This document shows, piece by piece, positions 41,903-55,700 of a stretch of DNA of 64,000 nt. Each line of letters opens with the position of its first letter. The stretch's first letter is position 1. Under the pieces are notes generated by a model. That model searched no databases, was not told where the DNA came from, and saw only the letters and a program-made list of their open reading frames with translations. Both the position numbers and the translations under genes were made by a program. This stretch comes from Dirofilaria immitis (Eukaryota; Nematoda; Chromadorea; Rhabditida; Onchocercidae). The DNA lies in the NCBI GenBank assembly GCA_024305405.1, contig JAKNDB010000068.1:11901501-11965500 (forward strand), written 5' to 3'.

Positions 41903-44900
41903 TCAATTTTGATCTCCAACTGTTTCATGAGGAGATATGAAGATGGAGTAGGATATAGAACGACCTGTGAATCTGGAATGTATTTGATGCGAACGTTTAA
42001 AACAAATTAATTTTTGGTTTTCAACTGAAAATGTTATTTGGAATATTATGCAGGAAAAGGCAACTTACTTCCTGGTGGTGGCTCCCGATAATGTACTTTG
42101 AACCAAGCTAATACAGCTTCAAGACTTTGAAACAACTGCTGTCGAAAACGAAACCCTTCTGGTGTGACGGTCATATATTCATGCTTTGTTTTATTGCGCG
42201 GCAAATATGATATAACAAATTTTCCAGGATAATCTTGCGATGGCGTTAACGTATAACTGTAAATATAAAAATTCAAAAAAAAGACAAAAGTCAACAAATA
42301 AGAGAAAAATTACATATAACTGAGTTTATATAACGGACAAAGATGCAAATAATTTACGCATACGAATAATAAAAAGAAGAAAGCTATACTAAAAGATGAA
42401 ATTAATTACGGTATCCGTTGTGGATTTCGTTTCTTTTCATCAAAGAGATAACCCTCGATAGTATCTCGATCTTCGGCTCGTTTCCCGTCCAAAAATACTT
42501 ATGCGATAAAACATCACGAGCTAATGCTGCCATAGGTTGTATATGACGGGCAAGGATTTCATCCAAATCTTCGAACTCCTAAGGATATTTCAACTTTGTT
42601 AAAGACATGAACAGAATTTAAATATTAAATGGATTGGAAAACAATAATAACATCTCTTATGTAATATTTATAGATATTTGTGCAAAAGTTATGTGTAATC
42701 TGTTTTGTCTGTCAGCTGTTTTTAGTTAGCTCTGACTGAACCCTCTGAAATTTTATACATAACCGGAAAACTACGCATCAAAACATCTAACGGTGTCACA
42801 TAAAGCGTACTTCTGTACCAATTAACAACGTTTTGCCAAGACTAAATTGGTGTTGTTTTCCTTCTTCTTTAATATCGATATGCTGATAAATACCATCAGC
42901 TACTTTCCACGTTACCGTTAGATGTGAAACGGACTTTGAACTAGGTCGAATAATAGCTTCACCCTAAAAAGAATTTCATTTTCATAAATAGTAATCCATC
43001 AAAGCTTCAAAAATGGACGCAATTATTTCAAAACATACCTGTTCAAATTTTTGAAGCATTCGTTCTGCATCTTTGAAAGTAACATTGTGAAATGATGGAT
43101 GTGATATAACCCTTTTAACGAAATATGTTACAATCTTCCTTTGCTCCTTCAATTTTTTATCCTTTTCGTCATCATCCTGCAATCATTGATCAAATTAATT
43201 GAAAAATATTTCATAATTAATTAATCTTCTTTATTACCTGGCACTTTAATTTATCGAAATAACGGTCGAACTCGCTGTTCTGCGGCTGTAGGCCCCTCAA
43301 ATCAGATGATCGACAAGAGCAGGTTGCCGAAAATTTATCTGGGTCCAATTCAATATTCGGCAGTATATAGGTTGATTCCGCTGAAAATTTTAAAATGACT
43401 AGAAATAATCACAGTTCAGAAGAAAAATCGCTATTATATGGAAGATATTCAGCACTATCTTTGAACGAAAAAGAGGAATCAAATACCTACTCTAACTCTC
43501 TCGCTCGGATCCACAAATGAATCCGGTCGATCTGATAAATATTTATTCGGAATGAAACCAGTTATACCACTATCAAATCGTACTTTTACACCGACTGGTT
43601 GACCAGGACAAGAATCGATATGTTGCCATACCTTAATTTTCACGATCATTCTAAGCAAAACAATTCATTAAAATAAAAAATTCTTTTACGTCATTATTGG
43701 AAAATTAAAAAATTTTAATAGATGAAAATTACTTCATTTGTATTGTTGAAATCAGGTTTATAACAATACTGGCATTTCCACTGACCCGTTCGCTCATCTC
43801 TAATAGGAGGCACCCGTTCTCGTTCTTCTGGATCTCTCGGTTTGCGATAAACTATATGCATTACTCGACCCATGACTAGTTTCCTAAAATCGCTCGATAA
43901 CCACAACGAATAAATTCTATTACAAAAGCTTCTATAAAAATTTCCCGTATTTTTTAAAAAAATTGAGCGAACGAGGAATCTTGGCTTCCGTATCACTGCT
44001 GCAGCACATCGAACTACTTCATACATGATAATTTTTAAAATAGAACACAAATTTCCATATCCTAAACAATTAACGAAATTCAGTTGAACTTTAGAAAATA
44101 AATATTGAATAAATTCATAAAGCAATCAGAAATCAATCAACTACAATAAACAGTAACAACAAATTCCAAACTAACCTATTGAATCAGAAGTTTCTTTTGT
44201 CAACATTGTAAAAATCCTTTCGGCTGATGGACTTTCGTAAGGAACACGAAGATCTTTATATCGATGATTTAGTTCTGCTCGAATATCATACAGTGTAATA
44301 CTTTTGTTACCAAAACCTTGCCGGGCAAGTTCTTCTGCAAAAGCGTCCAAATCAAGATCCTAAAATCAAATAAACAATCAACGAAGGAAATTAGCTCAAT
44401 AATCAATCATAACGATACTAAAATTTGACTGCAAAACAAAATAAAAAAATGCAAAAAAACCTTAAGCTTATCTGGATTTTGTAAAATTTCTTCCAGAGCA
44501 CTTGTAGGATCAGCAGCGTCATCAATTTCCAGAGCATCGACAGCCATTTTCCGAGCCCATTCATATGTTTCTGGGATGCACTCGAGAACCATCTAACACC
44601 TAGATTTAAACGAAATGAGGATCATAATAGAGACTCCCATATTTATTTTAGAAATAAACTTTTTATGTGCATCTATAAAATAATTTCTTAAAATTTCAGT
44701 CTCGTTAAAAATTCAAGCGTTATTCATAATTACCTCAACATAAGCATCAGTCCTTTCAGATACCTTTGCTGTGTCAATTTTGATAAATCCTGCCGAATTC
44801 ATAAATACCTGCAAATACATAAATATCAATTAATCTATAAATTAACGAGATGAAGATCAGCTATATCAAAACAGGAACAAAAGGAGAATGTAGAACTTTT

Positions 44901-47900
44901 CCCAGAAAATTTTAACTAATCTATAGAACCGGAACGCAAAACATACCTTCGGTCCCATACGACATAATGTGACTAATTTTGTCCGACTTTCCAAAAGATT
45001 ATCATTTTGTTTCAGTATTTTCAGTAAATGCACTGCCTTTCTTGGCCCTAAACCACAAACGAACTGTAATAAATACGAGGTATGCGAATATTCCAAACAG
45101 CGATTTACATCCACACCTACTTCATTCACTCTGTTTATGAATTCCAATGATAACGCAAACAACAGTTCTTCCTATAACATAAATCGTTCGATGTAAGCAC
45201 GAATTTTCTAGCTCTAGAAAAAGATCTGAAAAAGTACAAATTGGACTTTTACTGTTTCCCATATACATGTATATGTTCATAGAAAGTATAAGAAAATCAC
45301 CTTGTTAACTTCGCTTTGCAATGGATGATAAGAAACACAGAGAATATCATCGTCTGTATTGCATAAATGTGCATATTCGATCAATGGATCCAATAATAAA
45401 CGGCCTAAGGAGACTGCTTGTCGCAACATTGGTGGATAATTAGGAAATTCCGTCTGTAAAATGGAACAAATTTTTTTAAGCTGAAAGCTGTGACATTCTT
45501 GGAATTATACGCGAAATATTTTAAAAATTAGTTTCGTATGGCAGTAAAAAAGGTACTAAGTTAAAAAGACTTCTATATTTGCAAACTGTTTTGGTTCTAT
45601 TTAACGTTCAAGGTGCTAAGGATTATTTCACATATAAATATGAGGTAGTAATCATTAGCAACATGAAGATATTAAAATTTGACAAACTCAAACTATCCAT
45701 TCGATAAGTGAAACCTGTAAAAATATTGCTAAATGCTCACAAGAGCTTGTTTGCTGTGCATATAAATCTTAGCCGCTTCATTATCTACAATTTCTACGGA
45801 GATTTCTTTTGCTACTCCAGAAATTTCGTGCAATAAAGATTCGATGTCTCGCCGGATATAATAAGCCTCCATATTTTCACCACATATTGCAATTACATGA
45901 GGCCGACGTTTTTCAATAAATTTGCGCAAATGAATCATATCTTCACGCTAAAAATAAGGGAAAACAATATTATGAAATGAAGATTGAGATAAAATAAACT
46001 TAAAACAGCAAAAAAGAAATTATTACTACATGGGAAATATAAAGCGTTAAAAAGAAGTTTTATACGATTAAATTGAACGAAATCTATTCCTGAATATTAA
46101 ATGAATATATAACCTTTAAATCTGCTTCACCCGGCTTTTTTGAATTCATACTTTTTGTAATATGAACCAATCGAAGATGATCTAAAACTTGGCCGTCTTG
46201 ATCAATAAGAGCACAGAATGATGCTTGGTCTCTGAAAACTTCGAAGTATCTTAACTATAATATTATTCAAGAGAGTCTCCAGTTCCTTATGACTTCAGAA
46301 ATCATAATACGTAATTCATCCTTACATGTCTTGAAATGATAAATTTGAATGATGAAGTTACCTTTCTTCAGGATATACGATACTTAAAACTCTTGTTCCA
46401 CCACCAAATCCATTCTCAAAATCATCGTCATCATCATCATGCATGTTACGGTAAGCAGCAGTTTTAATTCGATCATACAAATTCTGGGTGCTCTGCTGAA
46501 ATTAATCCGTTTCAGCACACAGATTTTTAAAAATTATTTTAGTTCAAATCGCATATTTTCTGACCATATCCAAACAAGTCTAATTAAAAAAATATGCTAA
46601 ATATATTAATTAAAGGGAAGATAAAAAACATTGCACAAATATCTCAACAGCATACTTTTATTACATAATCTCTTGCCTCCTGCAAAAGCCTTTCATGAGC
46701 TTCACGTTCAAATACCGGCAGAAGAAAGTTATTAACACAGACTGTTACTGCTTCTTCCCTAACTTTGTTCCACATATCAACAACACGAGAATATTCATCT
46801 CTGAAAAGAAGCAACTATTTGAAATAAAAAAGAATGCAATCATCAAATTCTTCATCACTTCCGCTATTTTGGAATTGAAAAAAGAAAAAAATCAGAAACT
46901 TATTTTCGGCAAAATGTTTTTACCTGTGATACGGCTGTTCAGAAAGAAATTCTTGAAGCAGAGTCTTCTTAAATCTAATATCTTCTTCTGAATCGCAATG
47001 TATCCTTAAATTTAGTAATCCACCAGCACGAGCCTAAATGATAGATTAGTTTTATCTAAATGATTTTATCTTAAAAACATTAAACCTTATAAAATGCTAA
47101 GGGCGGACCACGTAAAAACTAAGAGGGATGACAAAAATTCCAGAAATTATAAATGAAAATAATTTAGGAATAAAGAGCATCTACCTGCACGTACCACAAG
47201 TATTCATCATGTCGTAGACTTGCAACTGGTTTGTCGCGTACGTACCTAAATTATCAAAAATTTTGTTTTGAAGCTGAAGTATGTACGACTATAGATTATC
47301 TCCAGCGCTTAGTTACCTAAGGAAACTACGATAAACTGAAAAAAAAATTTGTTACCTTCTGGGCCATAATTTGTGATTCTCATCGATTTCTTCTCGACCC
47401 TTTTTTGTTGGACATACTGAAATCTTCAAACGCAACCTATATCGTAATCGCAGCAGTTCACGTACTTTTGGTTCTCTACTTAGTTGCTTAGCAACAACAT
47501 GAATAGCACCAGCTAATACAGCTTCCGGCGTGGGAAAACTTTGACAGACATATTGCTCAGCCGCCTTTAATGGTTCTTCATCGTCCTGTACAATATCATG
47601 TCGCTTCCAATCAAGGTTTTCCGCAAACTGTAGAGGAGTCAAGCCAAAACGTGAAGCCATTCCAGATAAACCATTTTGGATGCACAGCTGGAAATATAAT
47701 ACAGGTAAGGAATTAAATAATGAATTAAAAGTCAGAACTATGCCCATCAAATTCTATCTTAACATAATTGCATTCAATTTTTTTAAATATGCAAGAAATG
47801 ATATTGAAACATACCATATACTTATCCGTTCTCGTAGCGGCACGAAAACGCATTTCAGCAGCTTCGCGTTCTGGATCATCTTCGCTCAAATTTTGAATTT

Positions 47901-50900
47901 TCTCCCAGTCTATCATTTTCGGCACTTCCGGGCCGTAATACAGTTGAAATTTAGTCGAAACATCCATTAAACCTTCTACTGTTTGTACTCCATGTACTCT
48001 ATAATACCAAAACGATTTTTAGTTTTAAAACTATATTAATATATGTTAGCAACACTTTTTATAAAGCTGCTGGATATGCAAATGAAAAAACCGATTACTC
48101 ATTCATATCCTGCTCAGTGACAATACGCATCCCAGCTGCGTTATCATTTTCCATCTGATAATTCAACATCCGCTTCATCAATTCTAGCAGACGTTTTTTT
48201 CTTTGTTGCAAATGACACCACTAAAACAGAAAATAGATAATTCATTAACTTTTAAATGCAAAAACAAAATTAGTGGAAAAAAGAAGTACAAGTACCTTTT
48301 CATCCCACTGATACACTTTCCACAAATCGTTGATTACCAAACATGATTCCACATACTCCTTACGATAAAATGCTATGAATGGTACCTGTTAAGTATAATT
48401 TGAAACAAAATCAGGAACTGTTAACGTTTTAAAGAAATATAATCTCAAAAAAGGCTTGACATCGATGCTTTCAGCGAATACAATTAATAACGAAAGTTTT
48501 CTATTTTTTTCTATTTACCTCGAATAATTGATTTCTTATAAATTTAAGGGCTTCTTTAATTTTATCTGGTGCTTCCGTAGCAATTTTAGATCGTTCATCG
48601 GTGCGAAGATCCAGATTTGACAAAACAGTAAGACAGCTTTCTTCCTAAAGTTATGTTTTACAACAATTTATAAGGAAATTTATAGAATTTTAGTAGTCAT
48701 AATATCAATAAAAAAATGCTTCGTCAAAGACTGTCAAATTTACTGCTATATAAAAGTTTGAATCCGAAATTCTCCAAGAAATATGTAAAACTGACTTTAC
48801 GAGGATAATATCATAATACGAAAAATAATATCCTTGATCACTATATGAAATTATCCATCAAAAATAAATTAATACCTGTTCTGACAAAGTTGCGTTATCA
48901 AATGCGTATTGATAAATCCATTTGGCTTCAAATTCAAGTTCGTGTTCATCAGCCTCGCTCACTGCAACTCGACGAAGCTGTAAAAATTTGCAATCAAAAT
49001 GTAAAAATGTGCTTCTTAACTATTTTTTCCAACTTCCAACCAAAAAAAACGACCATAAAAATCACAAAGGTAGTCAAAGTAACAATGAAGTACTTGGAAG
49101 CGTTCGGGACGATCGTCCAGCTGTATACGTTTATCCATGGGAGCAAGTAATTTTTCTTCAAGTTCGGCAGGTTCAATTGTATCCATCAAAGTAGCCCTCT
49201 TCTCTTTTGGTTTCATTTTACGGGAACGCGATACATCTCCTCCTTCCAATTCTTCTTGCTCTTCATCTTCCGGATATTCGTCTTCATCTTCACCTGGCTG
49301 AAATAAAAATATACCCAAATAAATAAGAATATGAAAAGTGTCAAGATGTTAGAAAAATTGACGAAAAAAGTAACCTCTGCATCTTCGTCATAAAACTCAG
49401 CAAAATTAAAGTCATCGACTCCGAATATCTCCCGCGCGTCATCAATAGCTTGTTCTGGCACATCTGCATAACGATATCGACGATGTCGATGTTGTGGTTG
49501 TTGTCCATCATCAGTAACGATAAAATCGTCTTCTGAAACAAAATATAATGAACAGTTGAAATATAGTCAAATTCTCGATACGTTTAAAACTATCAATAGA
49601 AGATGAAAGATCACCAGAATGTTCGCTTTCTGTGCCTGAACCCTCATCACCATCATAAATATGTCGTTCTGATTCTCTGTAATCGCTGCGATGATCATCA
49701 TCATCGGCCAAATCATCCTTGAAAAATGAAATAATCTGTGAAAAAAGAAATTCTAATTTTCGACATTACACAAATATTATTTATTTACTTCTTCCTAGCA
49801 CTTAAATTTGCAGACCAATAATTTTTTAATAATATTACTCTTTATACAACAATGAACAATGAAATAAAATGGATAACATAACAAACTTTATCATAAAGAT
49901 TATTTTTGCTGCGGTCATGTTCCTCTTCTTCATCACTTTCAATGACCACACGACCACCAGCTGGACGTTGCTGTATGTCTAAGTTATCATTTAATAAGTC
50001 CAAGTCCTCATCGTCTAATTCTAGATCATCATCCTTTTCACTTCTGTCATCATCCTAAAAAATACAAATATAAACCAATTTTAAGGAATAATTCATATTT
50101 TTAATATAAATGGTAAATATGGCTTCCGCATATTTGAGACTGATAGAAAGGTCAAAAGAAATTTTTCCAGCACTTTACTGCAGCTAAATTATAATAATGA
50201 ATTTCTAAAAAAACTTACCGAGAGAGACATAAAAATAAAAAAATACTCCATAAATAAAACGAACCTCATTATCATCACCTTCCTCTTCATCAGCTTCATC
50301 TTCATCGACTACGAAGCCGGCCATTTCCTTTTGAATTTTGGCTTCATCATCTTCACCATCATCATCTTCTTCATCATCATCGTCGCTGTAACAATCAAGA
50401 TTAAACAAAACCAACAATTCATGAAATATAAGACATATTTGAGGAATTTCTAAGGAAAATTGAATCCATCACACGAAATTTGACCGAAGCTATGCTTAAA
50501 TTCGTTTTCAAAACGTCCAAGAACTTCATTTTCTCAATTGGTAATATGTCTGATGAATCTATTACCAACAATACAAGAAACGGACGTTTCAATGTTTTAA
50601 AAGCGAGATTTAATAAAAGTGAAAAACTGAGATTTAATCTCCCAAATTGCACATACACATTTTTTTAATTACTGATTGACAATAGTGAACAACACCATGC
50701 TAAATATCATTGAAATAGCAATTTCGAATAAATTAAAGTGTAGTTGAAAACCACCTTCTGATTCGTTTCTTTTTCTTTGCCTTCTCCTTTTTCTTCTGCT
50801 TCCGTTGTCGTTTAGCTCGAGGTTCCAAATCATCATCATCAATAGATGTATCAGTTGTTTCACCCGAATTTTCCGATTCTTCTGCTTGATTGTCCAAAAA

Positions 50901-50909
50901 TTCTGACAT
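41903..50909 (-). CDS. emb-5: SPT6 transcription elongation factor and histone chaperone (EMB-5)
   Basis: SPT6 travels with Pol II, reassembles nucleosomes and binds the phosphorylated Rpb1 linker through tandem SH2 domains. Exons (high to low): 50755-50909, 50265-50385, 49887-50054, 49582-49717, 49375-49532, 49094-49297, 48876-48977, 48519-48644, 48296-48385, 48099-48220, 47815-47998, 47356-47687, 47185-47245, 47086-47118, 46924-47033, 46656-46800, 46362-46495, 46114-46231, 45741-45947, 45301-45453, 44947-45171, 44734-44808, 44461-44599, 44176-44359, 43733-43883, 43491-43631, 43238-43380, 43039-43176, 42811-42963, 42410-42578, 42069-42256, plus a tentative last exon 41903-42024. About 1,560 residues, near the ~1,520 of C. 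elegans EMB-5. Seen in order: acidic N terminus (1-300), Tex-like core, YqgF fold, HhH ([17 protein letters not shown]), S1 domain, SH2 pair ([15 protein letters not shown]). One-base gaps near 43881, 43353 and 42491; one extra base at 44573-44575. Confidence 0.97.
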
Positions 50910-52035
50910 TCGCTCCTTATATTCTGTTCATTAATTCCCCAAATTAAATATACCTTCTGAAAATAACCAAAAATCGCTTCTTTCAACAAATTCACAACAA
51001 ATTTTGCATAGCACGAAATAAAAATACACGAAATACACAAACCATTTTGTGTTGCTCTTTTACGTATGATGCAATCAAATGCTAAGTGATGTTATAACAG
51101 TAAAATATTAACTAATTTGATCATTTAATAACACTATGTTAATAAAGAACCACAAGCATATTTACAAGCATGAACAATAAAGGAACAAAAGTAAAAACAT
51201 AAAATTAAGTGAATAACACCCTTAAGAAATAATTTTGCTTACTTCGAAAACCCCGTAAAAATCAATAATATATTTGAGAGAATACCACTCCCATCCAAAC
51301 TTTCCAATTGTCACATCAGTCTAAGGGTCTGCAAATCATTACTCGTTATTTTACAATGCTATTCAAATGGTGCGTAATGTAAATAACGTGTCTCATATAA
51401 TAAAATCAACATGAGATATATAAGTTTATGTTATTTGTTTACTATGATTAAATTATACAATTGTGGATGAAGCGTCAAAGGACTTAAGGGGATGAATGAA
51501 CAATCTGAATGAAAATTATGCACAATTATAGATTCATAATTGGACCATTCTCAATTATGTCATTAACTGTTCCAAATCGAAATGAACTATTTTCAATTTG
51601 AAATCGATTAATTGAAAATCGAAGCTAATTGTTTCAAATATAAAAATATTTTTTTATATTTTAATTCAATGATTTAAAATTAGAAAATAACAATATTACA
51701 TTAATGAATGTTTAATTCATAAATAAGTTCATAGAATTTGTTAATTCTATTCGAAATGTCATTAAGGCAACTGGAAATATCTAATCATTAACTTAATCTT
51801 AAAGATTTTTAGGTTATTCATGTGCATATGAATGTATAATATATATTATCAAATTAATTTTATTTATCATTAAAGATTATTTTGAAATGATCACTGGGAA
51901 TAATACATTTATCATTTGAAAATAATTTTTAAATTTATTTTCTTAATGGTTTTTTTAATTGTTGATATTAGTTAATTTGAAAGAAAAAAAATCCATTTGA
52001 ACATTTTACATTACATTCAAATTGGTAATACATTG

Positions 52036-52084
52036 GTTGTTTGTTGTCATTGTTGTTGTTGTCATTGTTGTTGTTATTATTATT
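52036..52084. repeat. (TGT)n microsatellite
   Basis: Imperfect TGT triplets interrupted by CAT. Confidence 0.85.
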
Positions 52085-52262
52085 GATTGAGTTTAATTTT
52101 GCCTATCGCAAATAATTTTTTGTTATTCTCAGTTGCATATTTTAATAATAAATTTATTAATTTCAATATTTAAATTATTAAATTTCAAAATTATTAACAA
52201 TCTTTACAATATCGCTTGAAATGAAAGAGAAAAGAATAAAAATAGTTATTTTTTTTTATCAC

Positions 52263-52312
52263 TCTGTGTGTGTGTGTGTGTATATATGTGTGTGTGTGTA
52301 TGTGTGTGTATG
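52263..52312. repeat. (GT)n microsatellite
   Basis: About 50 bases of alternating GT with short TATATA and TA interruptions. Confidence 0.9.
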
Positions 52313-53082
52313 TAAATTCGATTGATAATTAAAAATTTAAATATTGCACTATCATTGCTTTGAATTTAAGAAAAATAAAAATGAAAAATTATTTTTAGAA
52401 ATATTTATAAATTAAGCAAATAAATATATGTTTCTCTTTGCTTCTTATTTTGCTACTTTCCTATTTCTTTCGTTGTTTTCTCGTTGATATTAATAATATT
52501 AATTGTCTTTGTTTCAGTTATTATTCGAATATTAAATTTTCGTTTGAACAATTTAAATACTTTTAATTTAAAAATTATCCCAAATTTAATTTTCTTATAT
52601 TTTCATCAATTTGTAAATATAACATTTCATTTACAAATAGTTGTAATAAATGATTATTAGTAGAAGATATTGATGATAGATGTTTTAGATTGATTTGAAA
52701 CACTGAGCATATCATGATTGATGTTTTTATTTACTTTAAATATTCCACAATTTATTAACTAACTTTAGCTCAGTTGAAGATTATGTGTTATTTGATAAGA
52801 TAAATTTACGCTTTATATTGCAGATTGAAAATCAATGAGCCAAGTTAAATTTAGCAATATTAGTACACTTCGAAATAATCGTGAATGTATCAAGTGATAC
52901 AGATAGCGTATTGAATTCAAATCTTTTTTTTTTTTTAGCTTAATCTCACCAAAATTTTATCTTTTAATTACCATTTATACTTATTTATCAACCATTATCA
53001 CTGTTATCATTAATATTATTATAAGAATAGAATTTAGATATTTATCAAATAGTTAATTGTCAGCAAGTACACTGATTAATAA

Positions 53083-53344
53083 TAATAATGATATATTATT
53101 AAGCTATTATAAAAAAATGATGATGTTTTTCTTTCATCTATCCCAATCCTTTCTTCTTATCTAATATATATTTCTTTAATAAAGAATAAAGAAAACAAAT
53201 AAAAATTTTTAAATAAGCAATAAATATGATCAAATATATATGCGCTCACTAATTAATGATAATCTAAAAATCGTGACTATCATTAATTATCACTGATTAA
53301 TTATAATCTAATAATTATAATAGCTTAATAATATATCATTATTA
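53083..53344. repeat. 30-bp perfect inverted repeat with a 202-bp loop
   Basis: The arm at 53083-53112, ending GATATATTATTAAGCTATTA plus TAA, is the exact reverse complement of 53315-53344. The loop contains its own smaller inverted repeat, AATTAATGATA near 53253 against TATCATTAATT near 53279. The structure could be a non-coding MITE-like element or a cruciform. No coding capacity or obvious target-site duplication is visible. Confidence 0.75.
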
Positions 53345-53503
53345 AATATAAATAAGATATAATTATTATCATTGCGTTCATCTGTGCAAGACATTGTTAT
53401 CACAAAAAATAAAAATTTCTCTTTTTGAGGAAAACTATTATTATTATATTTTTAATATTGGCAATTGTAAATATTTAAAAAAGATGAAAATGATAATGAA
53501 AAT

Positions 53504-53570
53504 GAAAAGGAAAAAGGAAAAAGGAGAGGAAAAGAGAGAGGGAGGGAAAGGAGAGGAAGAAAGAGGGGAA
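53504..53570. repeat. 67-base uninterrupted polypurine tract
   Basis: Only A and G occur on the plus strand from 53504 to 53570, with GAGAGAGGGAGGG-like subsections. The purine bias extends upstream to about 53476. Confidence 0.95.
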
Positions 53571-54722
53571 TAAATGAAATGATCAAAACCCATTATCATT
53601 ATTGTCAAGTGTAAGTAATCGATTAATTAAATATTAGATACATCGCTATGTTATTTGCTATTTTAAAATGATAGTTTTATCTTGAAGGAATCATTTCGAT
53701 CGCTTGGACAGCTGTGATGAATTGAATGAAATTTTGAACATTCAAGTGCACCGATAAATATCCTCGAGAGCAGAAGGAAGATGAGGATGAAAGTTCGATG
53801 ATTATGTCAGCTGGCAGTTAGACAAATTCATTCCTCGAAAACACTATAAGCCTTCTTCTTCTTCTTCTTCTACTTCTGCTCCTACTTTATCATTAATATC
53901 TTCATCATCATTATTATCATCGTTATCATCTTTCCTTTTCTTCTCAATCAGTTGAGGTTGTTTTATTCGTGTGTGTCCGTTGATATATCTTATCAATATT
54001 TTGTATACGATTATATTTATAGTATATATATAAGCATATATGTTTAGCATATGTAATGCTACAAAAATGAGTCAAATGTGGGAAAATATGGTAGAAAAAA
54101 GTTTTTTAGAATTAATAAAAACGAAATATATGTTACAGTACTGAGTACAGTATATTAACAAAGTTAAGATTACTGGGAACAATAATTTGAGTAAAATATA
54201 TTCATCAAATTTGTGTTACTAGGACAAATAGCTTGAGCATAATATGTTGGCCAAATTAGTATTGTTAAATAGATGATAAAGTAAACTTATTAGGAAAGAT
54301 AATTTGAATATAATATATTAATTAAACTAAGCTGAAATTAAGATAGATCATTCAATGCATAGATTATACGCATTTTATGTTCATTATGTGCAGGTATTAT
54401 AAGTAGTAAGAAGATTTAAAATTTTTTTAATGATAATTTTGTGATATATATATTTGAAATATACAATTGAATTTGATTATTTTAATTTTATTAAATTTGA
54501 TTTAACAAGAATTTGATTTCTTAATTTTTAGCAAATTTGAATTCATTCATTCATTATATTTCAACGTTACGTTCGTTCATCCATTGATTTATTATACTAA
54601 ATTATTTCGGGATATAGCAATAATTAAGCTATCGCGGAATGACGGTACTACTCCCAATGGATGGGAAATTGAATAATGGATGGAAATATTTTCAAATATT
54701 ATAAAATGATTCGGAGAACACT

Positions 54723-54956
54723 ATGCTATTACTATTATCAGCAATAGATTTCCTCCTATTCTCGACTTCTACAAGTTTACGTAATCGAAATGGCAATGGA
54801 TGTAATGATCGATGTGATCATTATGCTAATAATATTGCTTATGAAAACTGCATAAATAAATGCTCATCTGAACAATTTACAACCAATACTTTTGCTACCA
54901 GACGTAATACTTTTTTAATTATTATTTAATTAATTTTTTAATTGGAAATACATATG

Positions 54957-54990
<34 letters not shown>

Positions 54991-55668
54991 TAATTTTTTC
55001 ATTCTAATTATACAAATAATTAGATTATGCAAAAGCAATTGCAAAAATCATTTAGCAATTTAAGAAAATTGATAAATGTTATTAATTATTGAATTTGGTG
55101 AAGAAAAGTTGAAATTCATTTACGCATAATTTCAATTCAATTTTAGGATATCCATCGCCACCATTTAATATTAGTGTTGATACAACAGCAATTATTGGTG
55201 ATGTCAAATTTTGGAATCAACTGTTAGCTGGGATTTTGAACCTGGTTAATTTCAAATTTTAATTTCAATTTTTAAATTTCAATTACCAATGAATTTTTCG
55301 TTTTTTTCTTTATTTCATATCATATATCATTGTTTTCCAGTCATCCCTTTATTTAAGGAAACTCAAAATTATTTTATCAATAAATTTTAGCATTTCTTTT
55401 CATAAATTAAAAAATATTTTCACATCTAATCTAATTTTAATATATGCTGATGCCGAATATTGCTTGATAAAAGAAATTATTATATACGAGACACCTGTTA
55501 TTATTATTATTATCATTACTATCACTACTACTACTACTACTACTACTACTGCTACTACTACTACTACTACTACTACTACTGCTACTGCTACTACTACTGC
55601 TACTACTACTACTACTACTACTACTACTGCTACTACTGCTACTACTACTGCTACTACTACTACTACTG

Positions 55669-55700
<32 letters not shown>

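Larger units (their letters stand above)
50910..54722. other. Intergenic region between SPT6 and the receptor kinase (divergent promoters)
   Basis: The two flanking genes are transcribed away from each other, so both promoters should lie here. No coding exon is supported. The interval contains TGT and GT microsatellites, a 30-bp perfect inverted repeat and a long polypurine tract. Confidence 0.55.

Noticed and set aside
42046..42068. SPT6 ending in-frame at 42046 with KLPFPA
   Set aside because: The sequence at 42068 is a consensus GTAAGT donor directly after the conserved SH2 residues, so the read-through stop is more likely intronic.
48845..49194. Plus-strand frames of about 90-100 codons overlapping SPT6
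   Set aside because: They are antisense shadows of well supported SPT6 exons.
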